The notes under the pieces: generated by a model | Told to the model about the DNA's origin: nothing | The model's input: only the letters and a program-made list of their open reading frames with translations | Databases searched by the model: none | Assembly (NCBI GenBank): GCA_026770595.1 | Contig: MU634325.1 | Span: 1-13,234 of the forward strand | Length of the DNA: 13,234 bases | DNA from: Ochromonadaceae sp. CCMP2298 | Lineage: Eukaryota; Sar; Synurophyceae; Ochromonadales; Ochromonadaceae | Reading direction: 5' to 3' | Made by a program: the position numbers and the translations under genes | In this document: positions 1 through 9,047 of the stretch, one piece after another | Layout: each line of letters begins with the position of its first letter | Position numbering within the stretch: position 1 is the stretch's first letter

Positions 1-507
<507 letters not shown>

Positions 508-1215
508 TTTGGAAGCCGTGGGGGTGTCAAGGGGGCAGACAGTGACTAGCTATAGGCAACTGCGGGTTCTGAGAGTAGTGGGACGCTTGAGCGCAAGGAA
601 AACGCGAAAGCACCCTCCCAGTTTGCCGCGGAGGTCCGACTGAGTTCTCTAAGTGCTCTTCATAAGAGCGCGGCTGAAGGCCCAAGCAGCAGTGGGAGTT
701 CCAGTGTGGCAGCTCCCTCGCGATTCTATGTTCGAAAGTGTTGAAGTTGCCTAAGATTGGGAGGAGAGGCAAGAACAGAAAGGCCTGCTGACGAGAATGA
801 AAAAAGAGCAAAAATCCAAATGCAAAAAACGGACCGCGACATAAACACTGGGTTCTGGGGGGAAGTTGAACTGTTGAAGCAGTCTTCCAACGAGAAAGAT
901 GGGATGAATGAAAATAGGTCACCAAAAATGGGCTTTTCCCCTTCCCGCTTTTGACCGGTGAATATTGAGCCTCCTAAGATTCACCTGCTGTTCACCCATA
1001 GATCAGAGACCGCCTCTCTCATCCTCTTTCATTGACTCTGCCACCCGGCACTGACTGCGACAGATCGACAGATCCAGAGCCTCTGATCGGTTCTGAAGGG
1101 CGGCGCATCCGAGGCCTCTCTGGACAGAGCTAGACAGCCCCGACAGCAGAAGTTGTGCTGCTGCGGGCTACTCGCCTGAGCCCAACGACGCAGCCACAGA
1201 ACCAGCCCATCAAAC
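508..1215. promoter_or_regulatory. Divergent promoter region between SNF1 (-) and membrane-protein gene (+)
   Basis: 708 bp lie between two divergent start codons. No conserved coding sequence is evident; the open frames here encode no recognisable motif and are probably chance. The middle (about 780-955) is A-rich and purine-rich, in contrast to the GC-rich genes. A pyrimidine-rich stretch around 931-950 (CTTTTCCCC followed by TTCCCGC) and an ACCGGT at 953-958 stand out as possible factor sites. No clear TATA box is visible at the expected distance from either gene. The region must hold both promoters and both 5' UTRs. Confidence 0.5.
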
Positions 1216-1981
1216 ATGGTGGGATGCTCGTTATGCTTGCTTGTGGCACTTGTCACTCTTCTGGTCACGTTTGCGCTCCAGCCAGGAGACCGCGTGTCGA
1301 CCCTCAGCCAGACGATGCACGTGGAGATGAAGTCCCCCTGGCTGGACATGCCTCTGCACCAAATGCCCAGATTCGACGTACCAGATAAGCACATCTTTTA
1401 CGCGCAGCTGCCCAAGCACTCGAATTCTTCGGCTTATCGCGTGGACCCGCGGCACGACGTCAAGGTCGCCCTGACCTTCATGGGCAGCCGGCTGTCCATC
1501 CCGTGGGTGACCCTGTTCAACGCGAGAGAAAAGGTCACTCTGAAAGTCCTCGTCGTCACGTTCACGCACGATGAGTTTGAGGTTGTGCGGTTGCGATACG
1601 ACACAGTTTGTAAGTTACCCTGTCCTGTCCCTGTTGCGCAGGCACCAGAGCACATGTCACCTACCCTCTCCCACTCTCACCCCTCTCACCCCTCTCACCA
1701 CTCTCACCACTCTCTCCACTCTCACCATTCTCACCACTCTCACCACTCTCACAGACAGTCCGAGGATAAAAAGGGTAGACTCCACGCACCCCACGTTGAG
1801 GGGGTTCGAGATAGAGTACCGGTGGGAGAGCGTGCAGGAGGACGACTTCGGCATGGGGGTGACGGTGCTGTTCGTGTCTGCGCTGATGGGCTTCAGCCTG
1901 CTATTCGGGATGATTCTCTGCCACGGGGAGACAGTGGACGGACCCACTCGGCCGAAAGCCTCATCGCGGTACAAGAAGTAG
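1216..1981 (+). CDS. Single-pass membrane protein of unknown function (signal peptide, lumenal domain, C-terminal TM)
   Basis: Not recognised. Two exons, 1216-1609 and 1755-1981, are separated by a 145-nt intron with GTAAGT at 1610 and CACAG ending at 1754. The spliced product is 206 residues. Residues 1-21 form a hydrophobic signal peptide (CLLVALVTLLVTFAL). Residues 22-163 form a domain rich in alternating hydrophobic residues that looks like beta structure, with one N-glycosylation sequon (NSS, 70-72). Residues 166-187 are a transmembrane helix (VTVLFVSALMGFSLLFGMIL), followed by a short tail ending SSRYKK. The layout is type I, with the bulk lumenal or extracellular. The terminal KK is not at the -3/-4 positions of a classic dilysine retrieval signal. 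Acceptor 1755 is supported because it alone, among nearby AG sites checked, joins the exon 1 frame to the frame that encodes the TM helix. The start has a purine at -3 and a G at +4. Tail-to-tail with CFAP52. Confidence 0.75.
1674..1754 (+). repeat. 9-nt minisatellite (CTCTCACCA) forming the 3' end of the intron
   Basis: Nine consecutive 9-nt units run from 1674 to 1754. Units read CTCTCACCA or CTCTCACCC with single changes (for example CTCTCTCCA at 1710-1718 and TTCTCACCA at 1728-1736). The last unit, 1746-1754, reads CTCTCACAG, so the repeat itself ends in the splice acceptor. It also supplies the polypyrimidine tract. Read through in the exon 1 frame it would encode a His/Ser-rich stretch. 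Confidence 0.9.
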
Positions 1982-2104
1982 TCTTTGAGAAGTTAGCGTA
2001 AACGAAGACTGTTTTTATACTGTATTCTTCTCATATGTAGTCAATTAAGGAGCAACAGGGGTTCCCAGGTTCCTAGGTTCCCCGTCTACACGTAAAGGCG
2101 GACG
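1982..2104. other. Shared 3' region between convergent membrane-protein and CFAP52 genes
   Basis: Only 123 bp separate the two stop codons, so both 3' UTRs and both polyadenylation sites must fit here or overlap the opposite gene. No AATAAA is seen on either strand. A short direct repeat of the pattern GGTTCCCA/GGTTCCTA occurs around 2059-2080. Confidence 0.5.
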
Positions 2105-4477
2105 CTAATTGTCTTTCGACTCGCCCCCCAAGAAGAAGTTCCACACGCAGAGGCTGCTGTCCTCCCCGCCGGTTATGATCTGCCGCTCGTCGGGGGTCCA
2201 CGTGAGGGCGAGGATGGGCGAGGAGTGCGCCTGCCCCAGGGCGATGATCTCGTGCGTGTTGGAGTCCAGCACCTTGAGGGACATGTCGTCCGAGCAGAAG
2301 GCCAGGAAGCGGCCCGACTTGGATATCTCGCAGGCGCGGATGGTGGCCCGCGAGGGGTCCTGCACGGCAATAACGGGGTCGCGCACGTCGATATCCCAGT
2401 ACAGCAGTCGCCCCAGGGTGTCGCATGTGACCAGCTCTAGCTCGTTGTCTCTCCTTTGCGTCATGTCCACCATTGACCCGCTGTTGACGATGTGGCATAT
2501 GATCCTCCGGGCGGCCTTGAGGTCGAAGGAGAGCACGGAGCAGTCGCGGCCCACCGAGTGCACGATGTTGGGCGACTGGATGTCTATCAGCACCTTCGCT
2601 ACGCCCTTGCGGTGCTCCGTGTACTGCGTGATCAATTCGCGGTTGCTGTACTTCCACACGCGTATGGCCCCGTCCCCGCCCCCCGACACGAAGTACTGCA
2701 GGTCTGGGTCCACGTGCACCGCGATGGACGACGTCCCGTCCCTGTGCGCACTGGGGATGGACCACTTCACCTGCCCCCCCGCGCTCGAGCAGCGGATCGA
2801 GCCATCCTGCCACCCCGACAGAATGGTGTCCGTATCTTGCAAATTCAGGCACAAAACCTGGCCCGATTTGGGGAATCGCAGTTCGGACAGGCACGAGTAG
2901 TCAGCGAGGTCCCATACTTTCACCGACCCCGCCAGTGTGCCCGTAGCGAACACCAGGGTGGTACTAGTAGGCGGGAAGGCTATACAGGATATACCGCTGG
3001 TGTGGGTGGTGGATACAGAGGAGTAGGTGAGCGTCCGCGCGAGGCAGCGAAACACCGTCCCTGAGGCGCATGCGATGATGGCTTCTGCGCCGTTGGCTGC
3101 CAAGCTGATGGACCTTATCGCCGCGCCCAGATTCCTCTGTGGGTTATTTGAATGTGGTTAGTGCGTTGATGGTAGAGGATATACGAGATTAGGAGGGTAT
3201 AAGGTGTAGAGTGGCACTGACCTCCCCATCGATCTGCCAAGCCATATCCCGCCCCACCAGCTTCACCAGCGCCCCGTCCCCTCCGCCGCACAGGACTGTG
3301 TCATCCGGCAGGGTTACTAGATCATGCAGGCCGTTCGTGCACACTGGGATGCAGGCCCGGAACACCATCGTATCCCTCCGGAAGACCATCATCTCTCCGT
3401 TCGTCGTGCCCACAAACACGAAAATGCCGTCCTTGGAAATGTCGATGCTGTGGAACTGCCGGATAAGACTGCCGTTCACTGGCACCTGGAAGGGAGTCCA
3501 TATCATCGTCCACTGCATTCGCGCAGGATCGTAGTTGAACAACCCGCGGGTGAGGGACCCCCCCACGCCGAGCATGATCTCGTAGGCTACGTGGTGGCTG
3601 ACCTTCTTCTGGGCCGCCCACATGAGCACGGACACTGGGGCATGCAGCTTAAACCCATAGACCACCTCTGAAGTCGCCAGATCCCACACGTAGAATAAAG
3701 AGTCCTGCAAAGACAGACGAAAAGAAACACAGACAGGCAGAGGAAGGGGAGAGAGAATCAGTCCAGAGTCACAGAGTCACAGGGCGCAGCCTGCACCCGA
3801 GAACACCATCTAGGCCTGCATGCTCACCTCATCGCACCCACACACAAACATCTCATCTGCCGAAAAGGCAACATTCTTCACGCTCCCGGCGAGCCCCCGC
3901 AGCACCGCGAGCCGCCTGTAGGTCCGCGTCTCCCACAGGAAGATGGGCGCAGCCGACCCCTTAAAAGACTTCGTGCCCATCTGGCCCGAAGCAATCATGC
4001 TGCCGTCGTTCGAGATCGCCAGCGCGCACACCTGGAGTGATGGGAAGGGAGATCAGCTACCACCAAGAGGGCTGTACGGCCTAGGTCCCTTACCGGCATA
4101 TCGTGTCCGCGGAGGAAGATCTGGTTGTGCGGGTCGCTGAGGTTCTCCACAGTCACCAGTGAGCCCAAGCTGGAATCAGAAAGGTGCGTTAGCTATCTAA
4201 GTCCTACAGTCACGATCATGGCACGACCATGTCAATCTTACCTCTTGATGTAGACGTTTTCGTCCACAGGAGAGGCGAGGACGGTTTTGCGATAGTTGCC
4301 GGCGAATCCGAGCATGTGCTCCAGCTGGAGGGGATTACCATCGTCCTCCTGCTGAGCGTAATTGCTCATGTCGTCCTGGTTATAGCCACCCTCCGACCTT
4401 CCTGTTTTAGCATCCCCAGACCGAGCTGTGAACAGATCTGACCTCGCCGACGCACCTCTCGCGCTCATCTCTCTCAA
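2105..4477 (-). CDS. CFAP52: CFAP52 (WDR16)-like WD40-repeat protein of motile cilia
   Basis: Five minus-strand exons: 4477-4242, 4169-4094, 4031-3828, 3704-3222 and 3136-2105. The introns are 72, 62, 123 and 85 nt, and the spliced product is 676 residues (human CFAP52 is about 620). Many WD40 units are visible, for example IFLWETRT, FYVWDLAT, VKVWDLADYS, IRVWKYS and LCVWNFF, with GG(G/E)DG/DS turns. The family clues are LEHMLGFAGN near residue 50, then RGHDMPVCALAISNDG, then MIASGQMGTKSFKG; this order, including ASGQxG..K, is characteristic of CFAP52. In other flagellates the protein is a doublet-microtubule inner protein that stabilises motile axonemes. The chosen start gives MREMSARG; the Met at 4468 is equally possible. 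The N-terminal 45 residues are low-complexity and acidic or polar. The identity rests on remembered family features; a different ciliary WD40 protein is the main alternative. Confidence 0.8.
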
Positions 4478-4966
4478 GGGTCAGTGACGCGTGGCCTGAG
4501 TTCCGCAGTCACACAGCACCTAGACTGTCGCGTTCACTGATGGACTAGACGACCGAAATGGTGCCGTTCCTCGAGCTGATCCGTGTGGGATCACAGAACC
4601 AGCAGCAGAAGGATGAGCGTTGCCTGCTTTTTTATCCGTTGCCTGCTGCTGCTCTGAAACTGCTGCTCAATATTTTGGGACTTTCCCGTCATGGGAATCT
4701 ATTCCCATTTTCCTTCATTCCCCTCAACGGTCCCCTTTGACAAAAATCACTTTTTTTTTTTTGGAAAGCTGGGAGGGTCTATGGAGAGAGGAGAGGAGCT
4801 CCTTTTTGAATCCCGGAACTCACACTTGTTCGCGCTCCTTTCTTGCTGAAATCTCTCTGGATCGGAGGAATTCTGCGCTGCGGGTCTTGCTGAAGGGGGT
4901 GCTCTGGTTTCTCGCCGTCGTTTGGTTTCACTTCGGTCTCACCTCGTCGGGTCTTACATCATACGG

Positions 4967-4974
4967 TACCGGTA
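4967..4974. promoter_or_regulatory. TACCGGTA palindrome, copy 1
   Basis: Perfect 8-bp palindrome, 98 bp upstream of the F-box ATG, flanked as GGTACCGGTAGG. It is one of three exact copies in the window, all in noncoding DNA. A regulatory role is inference. Confidence 0.35.
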
Positions 4975-4983
4975 GGCTCATAG

Positions 4984-5064
4984 GTAAGTTGAGTTGTTCG
5001 TCGCAAGAGCAATGCAGAAAGGTCTTACAATCGTCCTCAACCCCTGCTATCTAAAATTTCCCAG
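4984..5064 (+). other. Possible 5'-UTR intron of the F-box gene
   Basis: GTAAGTTGAG at 4984 matches the donor style of the confirmed introns, and TTTCCCAG ending at 5064 is a reasonable acceptor 8 nt before the ATG at 5073. The 81-nt length fits the 62-145 nt range of the other introns. Removing it would also fuse the upstream open frame (from 4620) in phase with the F-box ATG, giving a possible N-terminal extension, but that stretch resembles nothing known. Inferred from splice sites only. Confidence 0.4.
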
Positions 5065-5072
5065 CTGGGAAG

Positions 5073-6114
5073 ATGCTCACGTCCCTTCCATTCGGGCTCG
5101 TGCAGCATGTCCTGTCCTTCAGCGACGCGACCACGACATCCGCAGTCATGTGCTCCAGCAAGGAACTTCGGGACGCTGTGTCGGCCACGATGCACCAAAG
5201 CCAGGCCATTGTCTTCAAAAAAACTACCCTCTGTGCTTTCCTTTGTGCACAATGCCCCGGCTCGGGAGTTCGGTCCGACGCTCAAGCAATGGCTGCGCCA
5301 CTACCCCCCCACCGTGACGAGCCTGAGTCTCCGCGACTGCCAGTTCCTGACTGACGAGGGCTGCAAGCTGCTCGCGGCTCGGTTCCCACTCCTGGAGCGC
5401 GTGGATCTGAGTGGCTGCCAGCACATGACATCAATGGCGGCTAAGAAGTTCGCCCGCGGATGCAAAAATCTCTCCCACTTCCGCTGCGACGCCACACGAT
5501 CTAAATGTCGCTCCAAGAACATACGCGTTAACGGCCCCTATATCAAAGCCCTCGCAGAGAGCAAGAGCTTGCAGGTCCTGTCGCTAACACTGGGCTCTAA
5601 GAACAAGGAAAATGCCCTAGCTTCTCTGCACATGCACCCGGCACTGCAAGAGCTGAACCTGTTTTTCGAGGGATTTCGCGACATTTCCCTCGATATCCAC
5701 CTGCCCACCCTGCAGAGGCTCAGAATGTACCGCGTAGGGTGGTCGCTCCACTCCTGGCGTGGTTTCTTTGATACTCTGTGCAGTAACGGGGGCGACGGGG
5801 TCAGTAGTGTGTCAAATCCTACCCTACGCAACCTGCCCGATCTGCAGTTTTTGCACATCCACTCAGCGGAGCCGCTTCTCACTAACACCTTGCCGCAGGA
5901 TTCCCCAATGCCGCAGCTGCTCCGCCCCATGGTGCTGGCCGCTCTGCCCATGTCCAAGCTTTTCTCCATAGTGGTGAGACCGTGCACTGCTGGGCAGCTG
6001 TCGCGGTGGCAGGCGCTGGGTCCCCGAAACAGCCTGGGACAGCTTATCTCTCTCACGACCGGAGAGCCCTGGCCCTCTAGTAATGAGGGAGATAAACCCT
6101 GGTTCGTGAAATGA
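5073..6114 (+). CDS. F-box / leucine-rich-repeat protein with a frame break at an A7 run
   Basis: Probable substrate receptor of an SCF-type ubiquitin ligase. The ATG at 5073 opens MLTSLPFGLVQHVLSF, followed by SSKELRDAVSATM, a standard F-box that would bind Skp1. This frame stops at 5354 (93 residues), but from 5224 the coding signal continues in the next frame to the TGA at 6112-6114. The junction lies in A7 at 5217-5223; with one A fewer, VFKK runs into LPSVLSFVHNAPAREFG and the product is 346 residues. Residues about 80-140 hold leucine-rich repeats of the cysteine-containing F-box type (LSLRDCQFLTDEGC, VDLSGCQHMTSMA, CKNLSHFRC). More degenerate LRR-like segments follow (LQVLSLTLG, LQELNLFFEG, LPTLQRLRMYRVG). 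A weaker alternative is a 58-nt intron 5211-5268 with a GTCTTC donor, which would delete about 19 residues. No target can be inferred. Convergent with ASS. Confidence 0.75.
5217..5223 (+). other. A7 homopolymer at the frame break of the F-box gene
   Basis: Seven A bases sit exactly where the F-box frame and the LRR frame meet. A one-base excess here restores to a single open frame if the true run is A6. A sequencing or assembly error, a real allele-specific frameshift, or ribosomal/polymerase slippage would each produce this picture. Confidence 0.75.
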
Positions 6115-6551
6115 CTGCATGTTCAGGACATTCAGAACACGCACTCATATTCACAACAGTCCCCGTCTCGACAGTACAACAAGGCAACAGCAGCTGAGCA
6201 ACAGAACAGTGCACCAGCGGAATATGTATATTTGTATACTCATATGTACTTTAACTGATGTACGCGGTTTGTGACAGGGACAAATGACACAGTTATACGA
6301 CAGATACACCAACATTAACACCAGCAGGGCTACCCCCACAATCAGCAGACACTTGTGGGGTAGGGGGAAATAGTAGCTACTTTTGAACAGGATAAGGGGG
6401 GGAATTTAAGGAAAAGAACCTATTTCCCACTTGTATCAAAGCAGCAGCACCAAAACCGGAAGATTTCCTGCACACGAGTAGGTCGAGTTAGTAACACGAG
6501 CTTACAACAAAATCGTTTCATACGGCATCAAACGTAATCTCAACAATCGTT
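6115..6551. other. Shared 3' region between convergent F-box and ASS genes
   Basis: 437 bp without a supportable gene. It is AT-richer than its neighbours, with an alternating TATAT/CATATG stretch at about 6219-6250 and G-rich runs at 6356-6370 and 6393-6401. No AATAAA is seen on either strand. A 62-codon minus-strand frame (6339-6151) has two hydrophobic stretches but no other support. Confidence 0.5.
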
Positions 6552-6981
6552 TTACGTGCTCTTCGCCAAAGCTTCCTTGAGTATTCTGTTGGCCCTCAGG
6601 CGCACAGCGTTGATGCGAATGAAGCCCTGCGCGTCTGCGGGGTTGTAGTCCATGCCCGTGCCACCGCCCTCGATGTCCATGGACGCCAGGTCTGCACTGT
6701 ATAGCGCGCACTTTGACTCGCGGCCCACAATAATGCAGTTCCCCTTGTACAGCTTCATCTCCACGGCGCCGGTGATGTTGCGCTGGGAGAAGTCGATGCT
6801 GTTCATGACGAGGTCCATCTCGGGCGCGTACCAGAAGCCGTTGTAGCAGAGGCGGGAGAACTCCGCAGAGAGCATGTCGCGGATGCGCATCACCTCGCGG
6901 TCCATAGTGATGCCCTCCAGGTCCAGGTGCGCCTCACGCAGCACCGTGCCCGCAGGGGTCTCGTAGACGCCGCGGGACTTG

Positions 6982-7012
<31 letters not shown>

Positions 7013-7835
7013 TCCTGCCCACGCCGTTGGCCCCCGCGACCTTGTTGAGGTACACGAAGCCCTCCAGGGGGTCGGTGAAGGACTCGCTGGTCGTCTTGTT
7101 CTCGATCCTTACAGGCACGCCGTGCTCGAACTCAATGCGTATCAGGGTGGGCGAGTCGGGCGCGTCCTCGGGGTCCACGGTCATGCGGAACATGGTCTTC
7201 TCGGGGCCGGTCATGGGATCCTCCAGCATGCCTGACTCGTAAGAGGTGTGGTACAGGTTAGCATCCATGGAGTAGTTTGCCTTGGGCGTGGCGTCCACGG
7301 GGATGTTGTGCTTGTTGGCGTAAGCGAGCAGGTCGACGCGGCCCTTGAAGGACTCGATGAACTCCGAGTCTCTCCAGGGTGCGATGGTGATGAGCGAGGC
7401 GTCCAGGGCCTGCGCGCACATCTCGAAGCGCACCTGGTCGTTGCCCTTGCCTGTCGCGCCGTGTGCCAGGTACTTGGCACCCTCCTTCTGCGCGATGCGC
7501 ACCTGTGCCTTGGCAATGCAGGGGCGCGCAATGGAGGTGCCGAGCAGGTATCGGCTCTCGTAGATCGCGTTGCACTTCACAGCGGGGAAGACGAAGTCGG
7601 TGACGAACTCCTTGCACAGGTCCTCAATGTACACCTTGCTGGCACCGCAACCCATGGCCTTCTTGGTCACGGCCTCGTAGTCCTCCTCGCCCTGGCCCAC
7701 ATTGGCGCAAAAGCAAATCACGTCATATCCCTTCTCCACCAGCCACACCAGGATGACAGACGTGTCCAGGCCGCCGGAGTAGGCGAGCACCACCTTCTCC
7801 TTCTCGGCCTTTGACTTCTTGGCTGGGGACGACAT
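6552..7835 (-). CDS. ASS1: Argininosuccinate synthase
   Basis: Joins citrulline and aspartate using ATP to make argininosuccinate, the penultimate step of arginine synthesis and part of the urea cycle. It is a single open frame of 427 residues (human ASS1 is 412). The P-loop of the N-type ATP pyrophosphatase family is SGGLDTS at residues 20-26. Other signature blocks are YLLGTSIARPCIA, GATGKGNDQVRFE, the WR in TIAPWRDSEF, VGRIDIVENRFVGIKSRG, YETPAGT and the late GRES. It resembles the animal/eukaryotic form. The first 13 residues (MSSPAKKSKAEKE) are a short lysine-rich lead that does not look like an organelle-targeting peptide, so a cytosolic enzyme is likely. The ATG at 7835 is preceded by TTCAAA. 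There is no intron, unlike most multi-exon neighbours. It shares a 345-bp divergent promoter region with the HAD gene. Confidence 0.97.
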
Positions 7836-8180
7836 TTTGAACTGGGAGCGCAGCGATTGGAACTGTGATCCTCGTTCCTAAACGCAGGAATGCCGCTGCA
7901 AATGCATCCCAGCAATCGTGCAGCCATGATTTGCGTTTGCGGCCCTAAACGATAAGTACCGGTACGTACACTGGCAGAAGGGTGTAAAAAAGGGTACATT
8001 TGTCCCACTAATTAGGCGTACAATTATGCCGAAAGTCATATACATGACGCTAGAATAAACTTTACGTGGGAAAATCCATAACTTACGCCTGCAGATTGGG
8101 CACTCGGAATCCAGGGCATGATCCTTCATCCTAGATTCCGCATTTAAGAGCACCCCCGCCGCCCTTACAACCTCGCAACT
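7836..8180. promoter_or_regulatory. Divergent promoter region between ASS (-) and HAD gene (+)
   Basis: 345 bp, the shortest head-to-head space in the window. It contains the extended palindrome GTACCGGTAC (7956-7965), an AT-richer middle around 7995-8090, and a TTTAAG about 38 bp before the HAD ATG that could act as a weak TATA-like element. The interval is open on both strands for short stretches, but no coding motif is seen. Confidence 0.5.
7956..7965. promoter_or_regulatory. TACCGGTA palindrome, copy 2 (GTACCGGTAC)
   Basis: Ten-base perfect palindrome containing TACCGGTA, lying about 120 bp upstream of the ASS ATG and about 215 bp upstream of the HAD ATG. One of three noncoding copies; function inferred only from recurrence. 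Confidence 0.35.
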
Positions 8181-8960
8181 ATGGGAGTCCTCCTGATCGT
8201 GCTGTTGATTGCGTGCCTCTTCGTGCATGGCGCTGCCATTGCGTGCAAGGAGTTCGACCCCAATCTGATCACTCTAGTGACCTTCGATGTATTCGCAGCG
8301 TTAATGGACACACCCTCCTCTTTGATCTCCAACGTGGCGAAGATCTTGCCCAGCCTGCCGCATTGGGAAGTGGAATCGCTAGTCGACACCTGGCTCAACG
8401 ACTACGGGAGCTATGCTGGAACCGTATTTGACGAGGCCGTGACGGGGTCCTCGCCGTTTCAGTGGATGCTGAGAACCTCCCTGGACGATATCATTGCAGA
8501 CATGGACCTGAATTTGACCTCTGCTGAGTACGAAGCTCTAATCGCCGCGTGGGGCCAGTTGACCCCTTGGGCCGGTACAAAGGAAGTGCTGCAGCGCCTG
8601 TCTGCAGAGACCAAGATCATGCTCGCCCCGATGTCTAACGGGGATGCGGGCACGCTGAAGGCCGCCATGGAGGTCTTCCTCCCGGAGGTCAACATGACAG
8701 AGCACTTCGTCTTCTCGTCCGACTTCCCTGTCGGATCTTTCAAACCCGATGCGCGCATGTATGCCCAAGTGCCCGAGAACGACAACGGCGTCTCGGTCCA
8801 GCAGGAGCTGCACGTTGCGGGCGCACCCACTGACGCATGGGGAAGCAGAGATTACGGACTCTTCACGGCACTTGTGTACAAATCACCTACGGATGGGCCG
8901 AACTACCCATGCTTCGTGCTGAACAACATCACGGATCTACTGACAATCTTCAACCTATGA
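8181..8960 (+). CDS. Secreted or ER-targeted HAD-superfamily hydrolase, haloacid dehalogenase-like
   Basis: A single open frame of 259 residues. Residues 1-21 are a signal peptide (LLIVLLIACLFVHGAAIA), unusual for this fold. HAD motif I is VTFDVFAALMD, with the nucleophile Asp at D36. The second Asp of HAD phosphatases is replaced by F38, as in L-2-haloacid dehalogenases (their motif is FDAYGTLFD). Motif II is PMSNG (S152, N153) and motif III is FKPDARMY (K188), both as in dehalogenases. Motif IV is degenerate: AGAPTDAWGSRDYGL keeps one Asp (D218), but the usual leading Asp of GDSxxD is missing. There are sequons at NLT, NMT and NIT, consistent with passage through the ER. The substrate is unknown; it may be a hydrolase with altered activity or a non-catalytic relative. 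It could be of bacterial origin, given the intronless gene, but this is not shown. Head-to-head with ASS and tail-to-tail with NAPE-PLD. Confidence 0.8.
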   Translation: MGVLLIVLLIACLFVHGAAIACKEFDPNLITLVTFDVFAALMDTPSSLISNVAKILPSLPHWEVESLVDTWLNDYGSYAGTVFDEAVTGSSPFQWMLRTSLDDIIADMDLNLTSAEYEALIAAWGQLTPWAGTKEVLQRLSAETKIMLAPMSNGDAGTLKAAMEVFLPEVNMTEHFVFSSDFPVGSFKPDARMYAQVPENDNGVSVQQELHVAGAPTDAWGSRDYGLFTALVYKSPTDGPNYPCFVLNNITDLLTIFNL

Positions 8961-9024
8961 AGATTGGACTGAACTGCGAATATACGATGGAGACCAGAGA
9001 ATGCAAATAGATTATACTTTAAGA

Positions 9025-9044
9025 CCGCACACTAGTGTTTGCGG
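9025..9044. repeat. Inverted repeat centred on ACACTAGTGT
   Basis: ACACTAGTGT (9029-9038) is a perfect 10-bp palindrome. It is enclosed by CCGC (9025-9028) and GCGG (9041-9044), with a TT bulge on one side. It lies 65 bp after the HAD stop codon and could fold in that gene's 3' UTR. Confidence 0.6.
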
Positions 9045-9047
9045 GTA

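Larger units (their letters stand above)
4478..5072. promoter_or_regulatory. Divergent promoter region between CFAP52 (-) and F-box gene (+)
   Basis: 595 bp without a recognisable gene. It holds a T12 run at 4751-4762, a TACCGGTA palindrome at 4967-4974, a good splice donor (GTAAGT at 4984) and a good acceptor (TTTCCCAG ending at 5064), which together suggest a 5'-UTR intron of the F-box gene. A CCCAGCTGGG palindrome (5060-5069) overlaps that acceptor, just upstream of the F-box ATG. Promoters for both genes must lie here; no TATA box is obvious. Confidence 0.5.

Noticed and set aside
931-939. CTTTTCCCC shared between the SNF1 and NAPE-PLD/SMARCC promoter regions as a common element
   Set aside because: Only two good copies, and the motif is short and low in complexity, so chance is likely.
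508-950. Open frames of 60-130 codons upstream of SNF1 on both strands
   Set aside because: They have no motif or splice-supported continuation and overlap one another on opposite strands.
1674-1754. CRISPR-like array
   Set aside because: The 9-nt units have no spacers and lie in a eukaryotic intron.
1216-2001. 261-residue unspliced protein with a His/Ser-rich repeat
   Set aside because: A strong GTAAGT donor and a CACAG acceptor restore the frame encoding a TM helix, so the repeat is most likely intronic. Kept only as a possible retained-intron form.
2109-2900. Long plus-strand open frame (263 codons), with other long frames at 2073-2894, antisense to or overlapping CFAP52
   Set aside because: The minus-strand frame has clear WD40 repeats; the others are GC-rich mirror frames without motifs.
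6151-6339. 62-codon minus-strand frame with two hydrophobic stretches
   Set aside because: It lies in a convergent 3' region and is AT-rich, with no other support; hydrophobic frames arise easily from T-rich DNA.
7248-7814. 188-codon plus-strand frame and shorter minus-strand frames inside the synthase gene
   Set aside because: Shadows of argininosuccinate synthase, whose frame is fully conserved.
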